Shown here in pieces: positions 9,071-17,228 of a stretch of DNA of 64,000 nt (the first letter of the stretch is position 1; each line of letters opens with the position of its first letter). The DNA comes from Cytobacillus citreus (GTDB lineage Bacteria; Bacillota; Bacilli; Bacillales; Cytobacillaceae). The notes under the pieces are model-generated. The model made no database searches. It worked only from the letters and a program-made list of their open reading frames with translations, and had not been told where the DNA came from. The DNA is taken from assembly GCF_018343665.1 (NCBI RefSeq), contig NZ_JAGYPM010000004.1, positions 584,381 to 648,380 of the forward strand, given 5' to 3'. A program made the translations under genes and the position numbers.

Positions 9071-9902
9071 TAAAGGGAGCAGTAAAAGGTTCTTAGCGAC
9101 AAACGATGATTTACAATGGAAAGTTAGACGGTTTGAATTTGTCATTACAGGCATTCCTAAATTTTGTCGATAGCAAACAAGCTGTCGATGTATTGATGTG
9201 AGAACGGTATTCAAAAGAAAAATAGATTTCGAGAAGGAAATGTACTCCGCTACTGCGGAAATATCGGGGAAACTCTATCAGCCCATCACGAAATTACCAC
9301 GAATCTGATTGTTGAAAATCAGGGCCCGTTCTTGCCCAGGATAGAGAGAGGTTAGTTGAGGAGAGGCGCCATTTAAAGTAAGACTTGGCCCATTCTTTCA
9401 GTAGGGAAACATGTTGACGGTTCTTGCGCTTTTTGAAGATTGCTGCCCTAAAGTAACGGTGGAATTCAAGGGATCAGCAGAGTTGTCCTAAGATTTCTTC
9501 GTTCATCCTACATAAATTCTTGTTTTGATCAAAACAGCCGCTCTTTTGCCTTTGGTGAATTAGAGTGGTTATTTCTTTTTTACTCAATATTCATTAACAG
9601 AAATTGCTCCTGATTTTTGAATAAAATAAATGGAACGCTTCCCGTTTTTTCTATTCATTCCTAGACATTTTAAAGAATCTATACTGTAAGTCTATTTAAA
9701 TCTTGAAATAGGGTTGTAGCTAGAAAACATTAGAACCGTCCCAGTGTTTCTCTACACAAACTACATATCTATAGTATATGGGATGATACAGCATGAAAAT
9801 ATTACTATCCCAATTCTGTTACCAATTCCTCACAAGTTAAAGTATAATTTACTATAACAGATTATTTCTACAAAACCGTATTAACCGAAAGAAGTGATAC
9901 AA
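9071..9902. other. Long non-coding gap with no intact gene
   Basis: This 830-bp stretch has no supported open reading frame on either strand. Patches look like decayed coding sequence, but I cannot assign them. It contains a half copy of repeat family B at 9723-9752 and must include the promoter of the helicase gene near its right end. Confidence 0.5.
9723..9752. repeat. Family B repeat, single-arm remnant
   Basis: The sequence around AGAACCGTCCCAGTGTTTC matches the right-hand terminal arm of the complete family B elements at 13779-13936 and 41717-41907. No left arm is visible nearby. Confidence 0.55.
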
Positions 9903-12900
9903 TTGAAATCTCATTTAATGCATATGCGTGATAAGCTAAATAATATTAACAAACGGAATCGCTCCATTCGCTTATTGAAGATCTATCAGAAATGGAGCTT
10001 TGACCTTGAAAATATAGATTCGATAGAAGCTAAAGAAGACGCACAGTCGATTTTAAAGAAAATAGTACAGCAGAAAACGAAAGGAAAGATTACTTTATTG
10101 CATCCTTCTCTTGATGATGATAAATCAATGAGTTTATCAAAGAAGCTAACCGATCTCTATCGTCAAATTAAAGCAATGGAAGATGAAACTGGTGTACATG
10201 ATTTTTACTTAGGTTATCCTTTCCTATCTGGTGTTCTCCTCGATGGAACCTTTATTCAAGCCCCACTTTTCTTGTACCCAATTCGGTTGGAAAAAGATAA
10301 TATTACGATGCAAAAATGGGTGTTGCAATTGGAGGAAGGCGGGCCACAGTTAAATCGGACGCTCTTTTTGGCGTTAAAGAAATTAAATAAACTTGGCTTC
10401 TCAGAGGAGATTTTTGAAGAGGCAGTTTCCGTTGCAAGCTCCATGGACTTTGCATCCATTCAGACCTTTTTGGAAAAACACCATTTGAAGGTTCAATTTA
10501 CTGAAACAGGCCTAAGTCGATTAAAGGAGTATAAGGTAAGTGATATTCCGGAAGTTGCTAATATGACATTACTTGAAAATGCGATTATTGGTGATTTTCC
10601 ACAAGGCGGTTCTTCCATTGTTCGTGATTATGACGAGCTGATTAACCTATCAGAAACGAGCTCTCTTTCGTTAGTTGGAGAAATGATTAATCCAGTTGAT
10701 GGTTTAACAATTGAGGCGGGGGTTTTACCTAGTTGTGTTGAGGAAGACGTACAAACTAATGAAAAAGAAGATATTTTGAATCTATTACATACAGATGGTT
10801 CTCAAGAAGAAATTTTGCGGGAGGCTCGCCATCAAAGGGGTTTGGTCGTACACGGACCTCCTGGAACAGGGAAGTCGCAAGTCATTGTAAATCTCATAAC
10901 AGACGCACTTCATCGAAAGAAAAAAATACTCGTAGTCTGTCAGAAACGTGCCGCACTAGATGTAGTGTATCAACGGATGAATAGTTTAGGGCTTAGTGAC
11001 CATGTTGCCCTTGTGCATGACGAGAAAATGGACCGTAAAGCACTTTACCAAAAGATTTCTACCGTTTTAGAACATAATGAAGTACGGTTTGCAGAAGCGG
11101 TCGATAAGCTGATCACTGTGACTTCACGGTTAGATAATCAAGAACAGTTACTAAATACGATTGCCAAAGCGCTCTATGAAACTCAAGCCTATGGATATAA
11201 ATTATACGAACTTTACGGTGAATCGAAACCGATAACTGATTCAAACAAGATTATCTCTTTAAACAGTGTGATCGACCAATTAACAAGAGAGTCTTTACGA
11301 GATACGGCAGAAGCAGTATATACGTATGGAGAGTGGTTCGAGCAGTTTGGACAAGAGTCATATCCGCTGCATCAACGAAAGAGCTTTGCCGCATTTGACA
11401 TGAAAGCGAAGTTAGAAGCGATTGAAGCGTTAGAGGCACTAATCCAGAAAGCGAAAAAAGCGACAGACTATATCGAAGCATTGGATATTGAAAAGATTAC
11501 GCCTGCTTATACATGGGAAATACAAAATCGATTAGATAAAATCTATCCAGATTTAGATGATAGTCAAAAACGAACTCTTCAAGGTTTGCGCATTTTCTGG
11601 TGGACGACAGTTACAGGAAAATCCATAATTGAAGAAATTACAAATGGGGAGAAGTTCAAAGGAACGAGTTCTACAGAGTGGATCAAGGTAAAGCAGTCGT
11701 TAAAGATTATGCACGACTTAGGAAAAGTAACGAAAGCTATGGCGGATGACATGAAGGCACTGTTTGCTTTTATGCAAGAGGAACAAGTGAAAAAATTACA
11801 GGACCGCGTGGCAGAAGGGGATATTCCGTTAAAAGAGTTAGACTTATTATTAGAGTATATCCATCGTGATTTTGATGACCTGAAATTAATGGATACGTTC
11901 TGGCGGCAGGCAAGTGACGACACAAAGTATGTTATTACTGCCCTGCAGGAAAAAGAGCATAACACAGAACAATCGCTATCGAATTTTTGGGTAGATACTT
12001 TTAAAAATTCAGCGTATATACACTGGATTGATCAGATTGAAGCTAAATATCCGGATGTACAGAAGATCTCTACAAACGAGTTTGGAAGAATTCGTGAATC
12101 GTTTGCTAATCTATTGGAAGAAAAACGAAAAGTAGCAGCGGAGTTTATGATCCACGAACTGAAAGACAAAGTAAAGTCCGTTCAGCAAGTACAAGGGAAA
12201 TCGACGAAAGAGTTGAAACATCAAACCGGTAAAAAGCGAATGATCTGGCCACTTCGTAAACTAGTAAACGACTTTGCCGATAAAGGACTAGTGGATATTT
12301 TACCGGTGTGGCTAGCTTCGCCAGAAATGGTATCTTCTATTTTTCCGTTAACAGAAGGACTGTTTGACATCGTTATCTTTGATGAAGCCTCTCAGTTAAC
12401 AGTTGAAAGTGGCATGCCTTCTGTATATCGGGGTAAACAAATTATCGTTGCGGGGGATGAAAAGCAGCTCCCTCCGTCCAATTTATTCCGAGCAGGATAT
12501 GCGGATGAAGAAGATGAGGAAGAAGCGAAATTTGATACGGATGAGTCTGTTAGCTTACTCAATTTAGCAAAACGACGTTTTCCAGAGAAGATTTTGCAAT
12601 GGCATTACCGTTCAAAGTATGAAGAGCTCATTAACTTTTCCAACCATGCCTTCTATAACGGCTATGTTCAAATTGCTCCAAACGTCACACCATTTAAAGA
12701 ACCGCCTGGAATAGTATGGAAACGAGTAGATGGAAGATGGCTTAACCAGTCGAATGAAGTAGAAGCTCTGGAAGTCGTCACACAGTTAAAGTGTACTCTG
12801 CAGCAACAACCTGGTAAGACAGTTGGAATCATTACTTTTAACGCAAAACAACAGTCAAAAGTACAAGATGTGATTGATCATGTAGCTGCAGAAGATGAAG

Positions 12901-13670
12901 AATTTAGAACCCTTTATAATGAACTAATGGCACGTGATCTAGATGAACGACTATTTGTCAAAAATATTGAAAACGTCCAAGGGGACGAGCGAGATATTAT
13001 CATTTTCTCTATTGGCTATGCAAAAAATGAAGAAGGTAAAGTGTACAACCGTTTCGGGTCGCTAAACCAAAAAGGCGGAGAAAATCGATTAAACGTTGCG
13101 GTTACACGTGCTAAAGAAGGAATTATCGTGGTTTCTAGTATCGAACCAGAAGACTTAAATGTTGCCAACACGTCCGAACCTGGACCAAAGCTGTTAAAGT
13201 CCTATTTGAAATATGCAAGAGCTGTTTCTGGTGGAAAGATAGAGGATATCAATGCAGTAATTCAAGAGATTAATGAAGCAGTTAACACTCACGTTGTTCA
13301 ACAAACGCTGCATTTTGATTCTCCATTTGAAGAGCAAGTATACCAACAACTTCGTAATCTAGGTTATGAAATTACCACTCAAGTAGGAATGTCTGGCTAT
13401 AGAATTGATATGGCGGTCGTCCATCCTCACGATAGTTCTAGATATATACTGGGCGTAGAGTGTGATGGAGCTATGTATCATAGTTCACCAAGTGCTAGAG
13501 AACGCGATGTTTATCGCCAAAGATATTTGGAATCAAGAGGCTGGACAATCGAACGAATCTGGAGCAGGAATTGGTGGAAGAATCCTGTAAATGAAATCGA
13601 GCGAATTGACCAGCGAATTAAGGAATTAGTTCGGAAGGAAGAAGCTCGGGAAGTGATTGAGGTGAGATAA
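9903..13670 (+). CDS. Large SF1 helicase fused to a C-terminal Vsr/DUF559-type nuclease
   Basis: About 1255 residues. SF1 (DNA2/UPF1-like) helicase motifs: Walker A GPPGTGKS (about 318-325), then a long insert (about 400-790), Walker B DEAS (about 827), motif III GDEKQLPPS, motif IV WHYRSKYEELI, motif V QGDERD and motif VI NVAVTRAKEG. The C-terminus (about 1150-1235) has FEEQVYQQL, RIDMAVV and GVECDGAMYHSS (ECD about 1186-1188), a PD-(D/E)XK/Vsr-like endonuclease of the DUF559/MTES_1575 type. The domain order recalls the Hhe anti-phage helicase-Vsr proteins, but this one lacks clear DUF4011 and DUF3320 parts. TTG at 9903 is preferred over GTG at 9894 because GAAAGAAGTG lies just upstream. It has no partner genes. 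A defence role is inference. Confidence 0.85.
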   Translation: MKSHLMHMRDKLNNINKRNRSIRLLKIYQKWSFDLENIDSIEAKEDAQSILKKIVQQKTKGKITLLHPSLDDDKSMSLSKKLTDLYRQIKAMEDETGVHDFYLGYPFLSGVLLDGTFIQAPLFLYPIRLEKDNITMQKWVLQLEEGGPQLNRTLFLALKKLNKLGFSEEIFEEAVSVASSMDFASIQTFLEKHHLKVQFTETGLSRLKEYKVSDIPEVANMTLLENAIIGDFPQGGSSIVRDYDELINLSETSSLSLVGEMINPVDGLTIEAGVLPSCVEEDVQTNEKEDILNLLHTDGSQEEILREARHQRGLVVHGPPGTGKSQVIVNLITDALHRKKKILVVCQKRAALDVVYQRMNSLGLSDHVALVHDEKMDRKALYQKISTVLEHNEVRFAEAVDKLITVTSRLDNQEQLLNTIAKALYETQAYGYKLYELYGESKPITDSNKIISLNSVIDQLTRESLRDTAEAVYTYGEWFEQFGQESYPLHQRKSFAAFDMKAKLEAIEALEALIQKAKKATDYIEALDIEKITPAYTWEIQNRLDKIYPDLDDSQKRTLQGLRIFWWTTVTGKSIIEEITNGEKFKGTSSTEWIKVKQSLKIMHDLGKVTKAMADDMKALFAFMQEEQVKKLQDRVAEGDIPLKELDLLLEYIHRDFDDLKLMDTFWRQASDDTKYVITALQEKEHNTEQSLSNFWVDTFKNSAYIHWIDQIEAKYPDVQKISTNEFGRIRESFANLLEEKRKVAAEFMIHELKDKVKSVQQVQGKSTKELKHQTGKKRMIWPLRKLVNDFADKGLVDILPVWLASPEMVSSIFPLTEGLFDIVIFDEASQLTVESGMPSVYRGKQIIVAGDEKQLPPSNLFRAGYADEEDEEEAKFDTDESVSLLNLAKRRFPEKILQWHYRSKYEELINFSNHAFYNGYVQIAPNVTPFKEPPGIVWKRVDGRWLNQSNEVEALEVVTQLKCTLQQQPGKTVGIITFNAKQQSKVQDVIDHVAAEDEEFRTLYNELMARDLDERLFVKNIENVQGDERDIIIFSIGYAKNEEGKVYNRFGSLNQKGGENRLNVAVTRAKEGIIVVSSIEPEDLNVANTSEPGPKLLKSYLKYARAVSGGKIEDINAVIQEINEAVNTHVVQQTLHFDSPFEEQVYQQLRNLGYEITTQVGMSGYRIDMAVVHPHDSSRYILGVECDGAMYHSSPSARERDVYRQRYLESRGWTIERIWSRNWWKNPVNEIERIDQRIKELVRKEEAREVIEVR

Positions 13671-13702
13671 GTAGCAGGCACGCCCTGATGTATTTTGTTT
13701 TA

Positions 13703-13738
13703 CAAGCAGCACTGCACCAGTGCTGCTTGTTTTTTTTA
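13703..13738 (+). terminator. Strong Rho-independent terminator after the helicase gene
   Basis: The perfect stem AAGCAGCACTG / CAGTGCTGCTT is followed by eight Ts, 34 bp after the stop codon. Confidence 0.9.
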
Positions 13739-13752
13739 TTATGGAAAAGAAA

Positions 13753-13775
13753 AACCCTAGGCTAAGCCTAGGGTT
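13753..13775. other. Perfect 11-bp palindrome
   Basis: AACCCTAGGCT and AGCCTAGGGTT flank one base. On the - strand it is followed by a T-rich tract, so it would terminate leftward transcription. It abuts repeat B copy 1. Confidence 0.6.
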
Positions 13776-13778
13776 GGA

Positions 13779-13936
13779 GAAACACAGGGACAGTTCCTTC
13801 GTTTCCCAACTGCGAAAAACAGACTCTCGCTTATCTAAGAGATTGTAAGTTGATAAGGAGTTCTAATCCTCTTGTTCCAACGAATTTAGTTTATCACATA
13901 TTAGCTCGGAAACATAAGAACCGTCCCCGTGTTTTC
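13779..13936. repeat. Family B inverted-terminal-repeat element, copy 1
   Basis: About 158 bp, bounded by terminal inverted repeats (GAAACACAGGGACAGTTC at the left; the right end reads GAACCGTCCCCGTGTTTTCC). The interior shares blocks such as AGTTGATAAGGAGT with the copy at 41717-41907. It has no coding capacity. Size and termini fit a MITE-like non-autonomous element; no matching transposase is in the window. Confidence 0.7.
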
Positions 13937-13988
13937 CTAAGTTCGGTCGCTCTGACTGTCACCCGAAAAATATATTTAAAAAAATGTA

Positions 13989-14017
13989 TTGACTATAAAT
14001 AAAATTGACTGTATATT
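13989..14017 (+). promoter_or_regulatory. Sigma-A promoter for the rraA-like gene
   Basis: TTGACT (13989-13994) and TATATT (14012-14017) are separated by exactly 17 bp. Transcription should start near 14024, inside the palindromes described next. Confidence 0.7.
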
Positions 14018-14021
14018 CTGT

Positions 14022-14045
14022 ATTATCGATAATATTATCGATAAT
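14022..14045. promoter_or_regulatory. Tandem 12-bp palindromic operator
   Basis: Two back-to-back copies of the perfect palindrome ATTATCGATAAT overlap the predicted start of transcription and end just before the ribosome binding site of the next gene. The position is ideal for repression. The likely ligand is the GntR/FCD protein encoded at 15066-15725 (inference). Confidence 0.7.
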
Positions 14046-14067
14046 GATAAAGAGGAGTGGAATTTAG

Positions 14068-14733
14068 ATGTTAAAAAATAATTCGAAAGCGTATTTTGAT
14101 GACTTGGAAAAAAAACTATATACGGCAGTAGTGAATGATGTATTGGATTCATTGGGTTATCGTAACCAAACAGCGGACCCTGGAATACGTCCAATAAATT
14201 CGGATAAAGTACTGGTGGGGAGAGCTAAAACAATCCAAGCATCTGAAGTAAATAGGGAGCCCAAAGAACCGTATGTAAAATTGATTGAAGCATTAGACAG
14301 TATAGAACAAGGTGATATTTTTATAGCATCTACTGGAGCTTCCAATCGTTCTGGATTTTATGGAGAATTATTAGCTACAGCTACCAGTGTTGCAGGAGGT
14401 CGTGGAGCAATTATAGATGGTCTGATTAGAGATGCTCGACAACTGAAAAAGATGGGCTTTCCTGTATTTACTCGCGGATTTCGCCCTACAGACTCCTATG
14501 GAAGAAATGAAGTAATTGAATATGATGTCAGCATCAGTTGCGGTGGCGTAACCGTTAATCCTGGGGATCTAATTATTGCTGATATTGACGGAATTGTAGT
14601 AGTTCCAGCGGCTTTGGAAGCAGAAGTAATTGAAAAAGCCCTTAAAAAAGTGAGTGGTGAAAATATGGTTCGTGAAGAATTGTTAAAGGGAGTAAAAATT
14701 TCTGAAGTATTTAAAAAGTACGAGATACTGTAA
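14068..14733 (+). CDS. RraA-like aldolase/decarboxylase family protein
   Basis: 221 residues of the RraA/HMG aldolase fold. Members include 4-hydroxy-4-methyl-2-oxoglutarate aldolase and oxaloacetate decarboxylases, which cleave hydroxylated dicarboxylic keto acids to pyruvate. Typical motifs: GDIFIASTGASNRSGFYGEL, GGRGAIIDGLIRDARQL (Arg and Asp of the substrate/metal site), FPVFTRGFRPTDS and PGDLIIADIDGIVVVP. The ribosome binding site AGAGGAG lies just upstream. It leads a rightward cluster with a GntR regulator, TTT transporter, ketodeoxygluconate-type kinase and KDPG aldolase, so a role in sugar-acid or dicarboxylate breakdown fits better than RNase E regulation. The family is sure; the substrate is not. 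Confidence 0.85.
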   Translation: MLKNNSKAYFDDLEKKLYTAVVNDVLDSLGYRNQTADPGIRPINSDKVLVGRAKTIQASEVNREPKEPYVKLIEALDSIEQGDIFIASTGASNRSGFYGELLATATSVAGGRGAIIDGLIRDARQLKKMGFPVFTRGFRPTDSYGRNEVIEYDVSISCGGVTVNPGDLIIADIDGIVVVPAALEAEVIEKALKKVSGENMVREELLKGVKISEVFKKYEIL

Positions 14734-14874
14734 TAGAAAGTTGAAATTATACGCTTCCCAAATTTGAAATGAACCAAATCTTTAAATTATAAAATATAAT
14801 AGTAAATATTAGTCTTTTAACCGAAATATTTTCTTGGCTTTAATCTACTTTTTGAAGGGAAAGTGGATATAGTT

Positions 14875-14908
14875 ATATAGAGGAACACCTGATCCTCTAT
14901 ATTTTATA
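14875..14908 (+). terminator. Hairpin terminator after rraA-like gene
   Basis: ATATAGAGGA / TCCTCTATAT form a 10-bp stem followed by TTTTAT, about 140 bp after the stop codon. Confidence 0.6.
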
Positions 14909-14924
14909 AGTAGGATTGTAGTGC

Positions 14925-14990
14925 AAGGAGGCGCAAGCCATGCCCGCGGAAAGCGTCCGCCCGTAACGGAAATTCCTGACCACTTACTAT
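14925..14990. repeat. Possible remnant of a dispersed Bacillus repeat
   Basis: A locally GC-rich block with GCGGAAAGCGTCCGC (a 5-bp stem, GCGGA/TCCGC) stands out from AT-rich surroundings and resembles non-coding repeats I recall from Bacillus intergenic regions. No second copy is in this window, so this is weak. Confidence 0.3.
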
Positions 14991-15065
14991 GAATGTTGTC
15001 AGGCATAGGTTTTGGTGATGAGTCAAATATTAAGCATTAATATAATTATAGAGAGAGGGATAGAT

Positions 15066-15725
15066 TTGGTTTCAATGGGAAACTATAAAAGCTCTAGAAG
15101 TGAGTATATTTATTATGAAATTAGAAAAAAAATACTAACAGGTATTTATACACCTAATACAAGGTTATTAGTATTAGAAGTTGCTAAAGAATTTGAAGTA
15201 AGTCAAGCACCAGTACGAGAGGCCTTTGAAAGGCTAAAACAAGAGGGATTACTTATCGGCATAAAGAATAAAGGATCAATCATTTCAAAAATTGAACAAA
15301 AAGAAATTGAGGATGTATACGTATTAAGGGAATTAATGGAAAATTATGTAATGAGGGTGTATCTCGAAAAAAGATTACCCGATGATATCCACCACTTGGA
15401 ATCTATCTATCATGAGATGCGTAACTCAGCAGAAAATGAAGATCTTCTCAGACTAATCGAATTAGATATGGAATTTCATCAGTTTTTTTATGAACGCAGT
15501 GGAAACACGGAGATTTTACGAGTTTGGAAAAATCTCAAGATTAAAGTGATGCGATTTATTGTAACAACCAATCAGTTATATTACCCTAATTTAAAAATAG
15601 TAGCTGACACGCATCTCGAATTAATCGATGCATTAAAAAACGGGAATGAAGAGATTATTTTAGATGTATTTGATTCTCATATAAAAGAAGTTTGGTGGAG
15701 AATGAAAGAGAAAAATAAAAAATGA
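15066..15725 (+). CDS. GntR-family regulator (FadR/FCD subfamily)
   Basis: About 219 residues. The N-terminal winged HTH includes YIYYEIRKKILTGIYTPNTR and LEVAKEFEVSQAPVREAFERL; an all-helical FCD effector domain follows (about 90-215), with histidine/aspartate metal-type residues (ELDMEFHQFFYERSGN and a later DSHIKEVWWRM). FCD proteins bind carboxylic acids and usually repress adjacent catabolic operons. TTG at 15066 is preferred because GAGAGGGA lies 5 bp upstream; the longer frame from 15012 has no ribosome binding site, and ATG at 15075 is an alternative. It sits between the rraA-like gene and the TTT transporter and is the best candidate to bind the tandem palindrome at 14022-14045. Confidence 0.88.
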   Translation: MVSMGNYKSSRSEYIYYEIRKKILTGIYTPNTRLLVLEVAKEFEVSQAPVREAFERLKQEGLLIGIKNKGSIISKIEQKEIEDVYVLRELMENYVMRVYLEKRLPDDIHHLESIYHEMRNSAENEDLLRLIELDMEFHQFFYERSGNTEILRVWKNLKIKVMRFIVTTNQLYYPNLKIVADTHLELIDALKNGNEEIILDVFDSHIKEVWWRMKEKNKK

Positions 15726-15749
15726 AATATTGATTAGGGAGGCTTTTTT

Positions 15750-16694
15750 ATGAAAAATAATTTATTATTCTTTCTCTTAATCGTTTTGGTCCTATTATTA
15801 TCAGCTTGTTCTGATAAAAAAGAAAGAAGCGATTACCCAAATAAGCCGATTAGTATCATAGTTCCTTTTGCTGCTGGGGGAGGAACAGATGCTGTGGGGC
15901 GTGTATTAGCTGAAACATTAAAAGAAGAGTTGAATCAAGATGTAGTTGTGGTAAATAAAGATGGAGGGTCAGGAGCCCTTGGAATGAATGAAGGTCTAAA
16001 TGCCAAGGCAGATGGTTACACATTAACAATGGTTACACGCGAGGTAGTAACTTTACCGTTATTGGGAACTGCACCTTTTAAAACTGAGGATTTTAGATAC
16101 ATTTCGAACGTAAACTATGACCCTGCTGTATTTGTTGTTTCTGCTGATTCTGAAATTAACACCATTGAAGATTTATTGAACACTATGAAAGAAAATCCTG
16201 GAAAACTAAAATTTGGAGCTTCGGCAGTTCCAAATACTTACTCATCTCAATTTGCACTTGCTACGGATGTTGAATTCCAAACAATACCCTATCAAGGTGC
16301 AGCTCCAGCAATTACAGAAATTCTGTCCGGAGGGGTAGATTTTGGTCTATATAGTCCTGGAGAGGTAAAAGCTCACATAGAAGGTGGTAATTTAAAGGCA
16401 TTAGCAGTTATGGCTGAGGATCGCTTTTCTGGTTTTCACGATGTACCAACTTTAATTGAAAAAGGCATAAATGTCACGTCTGGAACTTATCGAGGAATTG
16501 CTGTTCCACCTGATACACCTGATGAAATCGTTAATACTTTAGAAAAGGCACTAAAAAAAGCAGTGAATAGTGATAAATTCGTAGACTTTATGAATAGTTC
16601 ATTTCTCGGAATTGACTACCGTGGTCCCGAAGAATTCAAAGAGATGATTGATAATGATATTAATAATTTGACACCTATATTTAAAAATCAATAG
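15750..16694 (+). CDS. Tripartite tricarboxylate transporter, substrate-binding lipoprotein (TctC/Bug family)
   Basis: 314 residues. A lipoprotein signal peptide (hydrophobic 5-18, lipobox LSAC with Cys20) anchors the protein outside the membrane. The mature part begins YPNKPISIIVPFAAGGGTDAVGR, the hallmark of Bug/TctC receptors, and continues with VVNKDGGSGALGMNEGLNAKADGYTL and the C-terminal TPDEIVNTLEKALKKA. It captures a carboxylate for the TctAB permease encoded directly downstream. The ribosome binding site is AGGGAGG. Proteins of this group bind mono-, di- or tricarboxylates and aromatic or sugar acids; the downstream ketodeoxygluconate-type enzymes favour a sugar acid. Confidence 0.92.
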   Translation: MKNNLLFFLLIVLVLLLSACSDKKERSDYPNKPISIIVPFAAGGGTDAVGRVLAETLKEELNQDVVVVNKDGGSGALGMNEGLNAKADGYTLTMVTREVVTLPLLGTAPFKTEDFRYISNVNYDPAVFVVSADSEINTIEDLLNTMKENPGKLKFGASAVPNTYSSQFALATDVEFQTIPYQGAAPAITEILSGGVDFGLYSPGEVKAHIEGGNLKALAVMAEDRFSGFHDVPTLIEKGINVTSGTYRGIAVPPDTPDEIVNTLEKALKKAVNSDKFVDFMNSSFLGIDYRGPEEFKEMIDNDINNLTPIFKNQ

Positions 16695-16764
16695 GAATAA
16701 TATTTTACTAGATAAAAATCAGCTTTTTACTATTTATCCTATTCAGTACTAAGGGGATTTCAAG

Positions 16765-17217
16765 ATGAGATTAATGAATTATATTCTGGGTTTAATAATG
16801 CTTGTCTTAGCAACTGTATTTTTTATTACGGCTAATAGTTTCAAAGTTTCTACTCAAGTAGATTTAGGTCCTTCATTTTTCCCTAAATTAGTTTCAATAA
16901 TAATAATTTTGCTATCGATAACCCTTATTGTTACAACAGCATCAGACAGAAAACTAAATCAAACAATAGGAGAACTGTTTGAAAAATATGAATTAGTAAA
17001 AGTTGGTTCAGTAATTCTATTACTAATTATTTATAATCTCCTTTTAGTGTCAATTGGTTTTATCTTAGCTACTATCTTATTTATGTTTGTATCACTCAGA
17101 TTATTAAACAAAAAAAAATGGAGCATTACGATACCGGTACCAATACTTGCTACTGGCATAATTTACTACTGTTTTAATACATTATTAAATGTCCAATTGC
17201 CTAGCGGTTTTTGGTAA
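16765..17217 (+). CDS. Tripartite tricarboxylate transporter, small membrane subunit (TctB family)
   Basis: 150 residues with four predicted transmembrane helices (about 5-22, 38-58, 80-110 and 122-142), the standard size and topology of TctB. LGPSFFPKLVSIIIILLS is the characteristic N-terminal motif region. It pairs with TctA to form the sodium- or proton-driven permease. It lies 70 bp after the receptor gene and 11 bp before tctA, so the three are one transcript. Confidence 0.88.
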   Translation: MRLMNYILGLIMLVLATVFFITANSFKVSTQVDLGPSFFPKLVSIIIILLSITLIVTTASDRKLNQTIGELFEKYELVKVGSVILLLIIYNLLLVSIGFILATILFMFVSLRLLNKKKWSITIPVPILATGIIYYCFNTLLNVQLPSGFW

Positions 17218-17228
17218 GGAGGTAAAAT

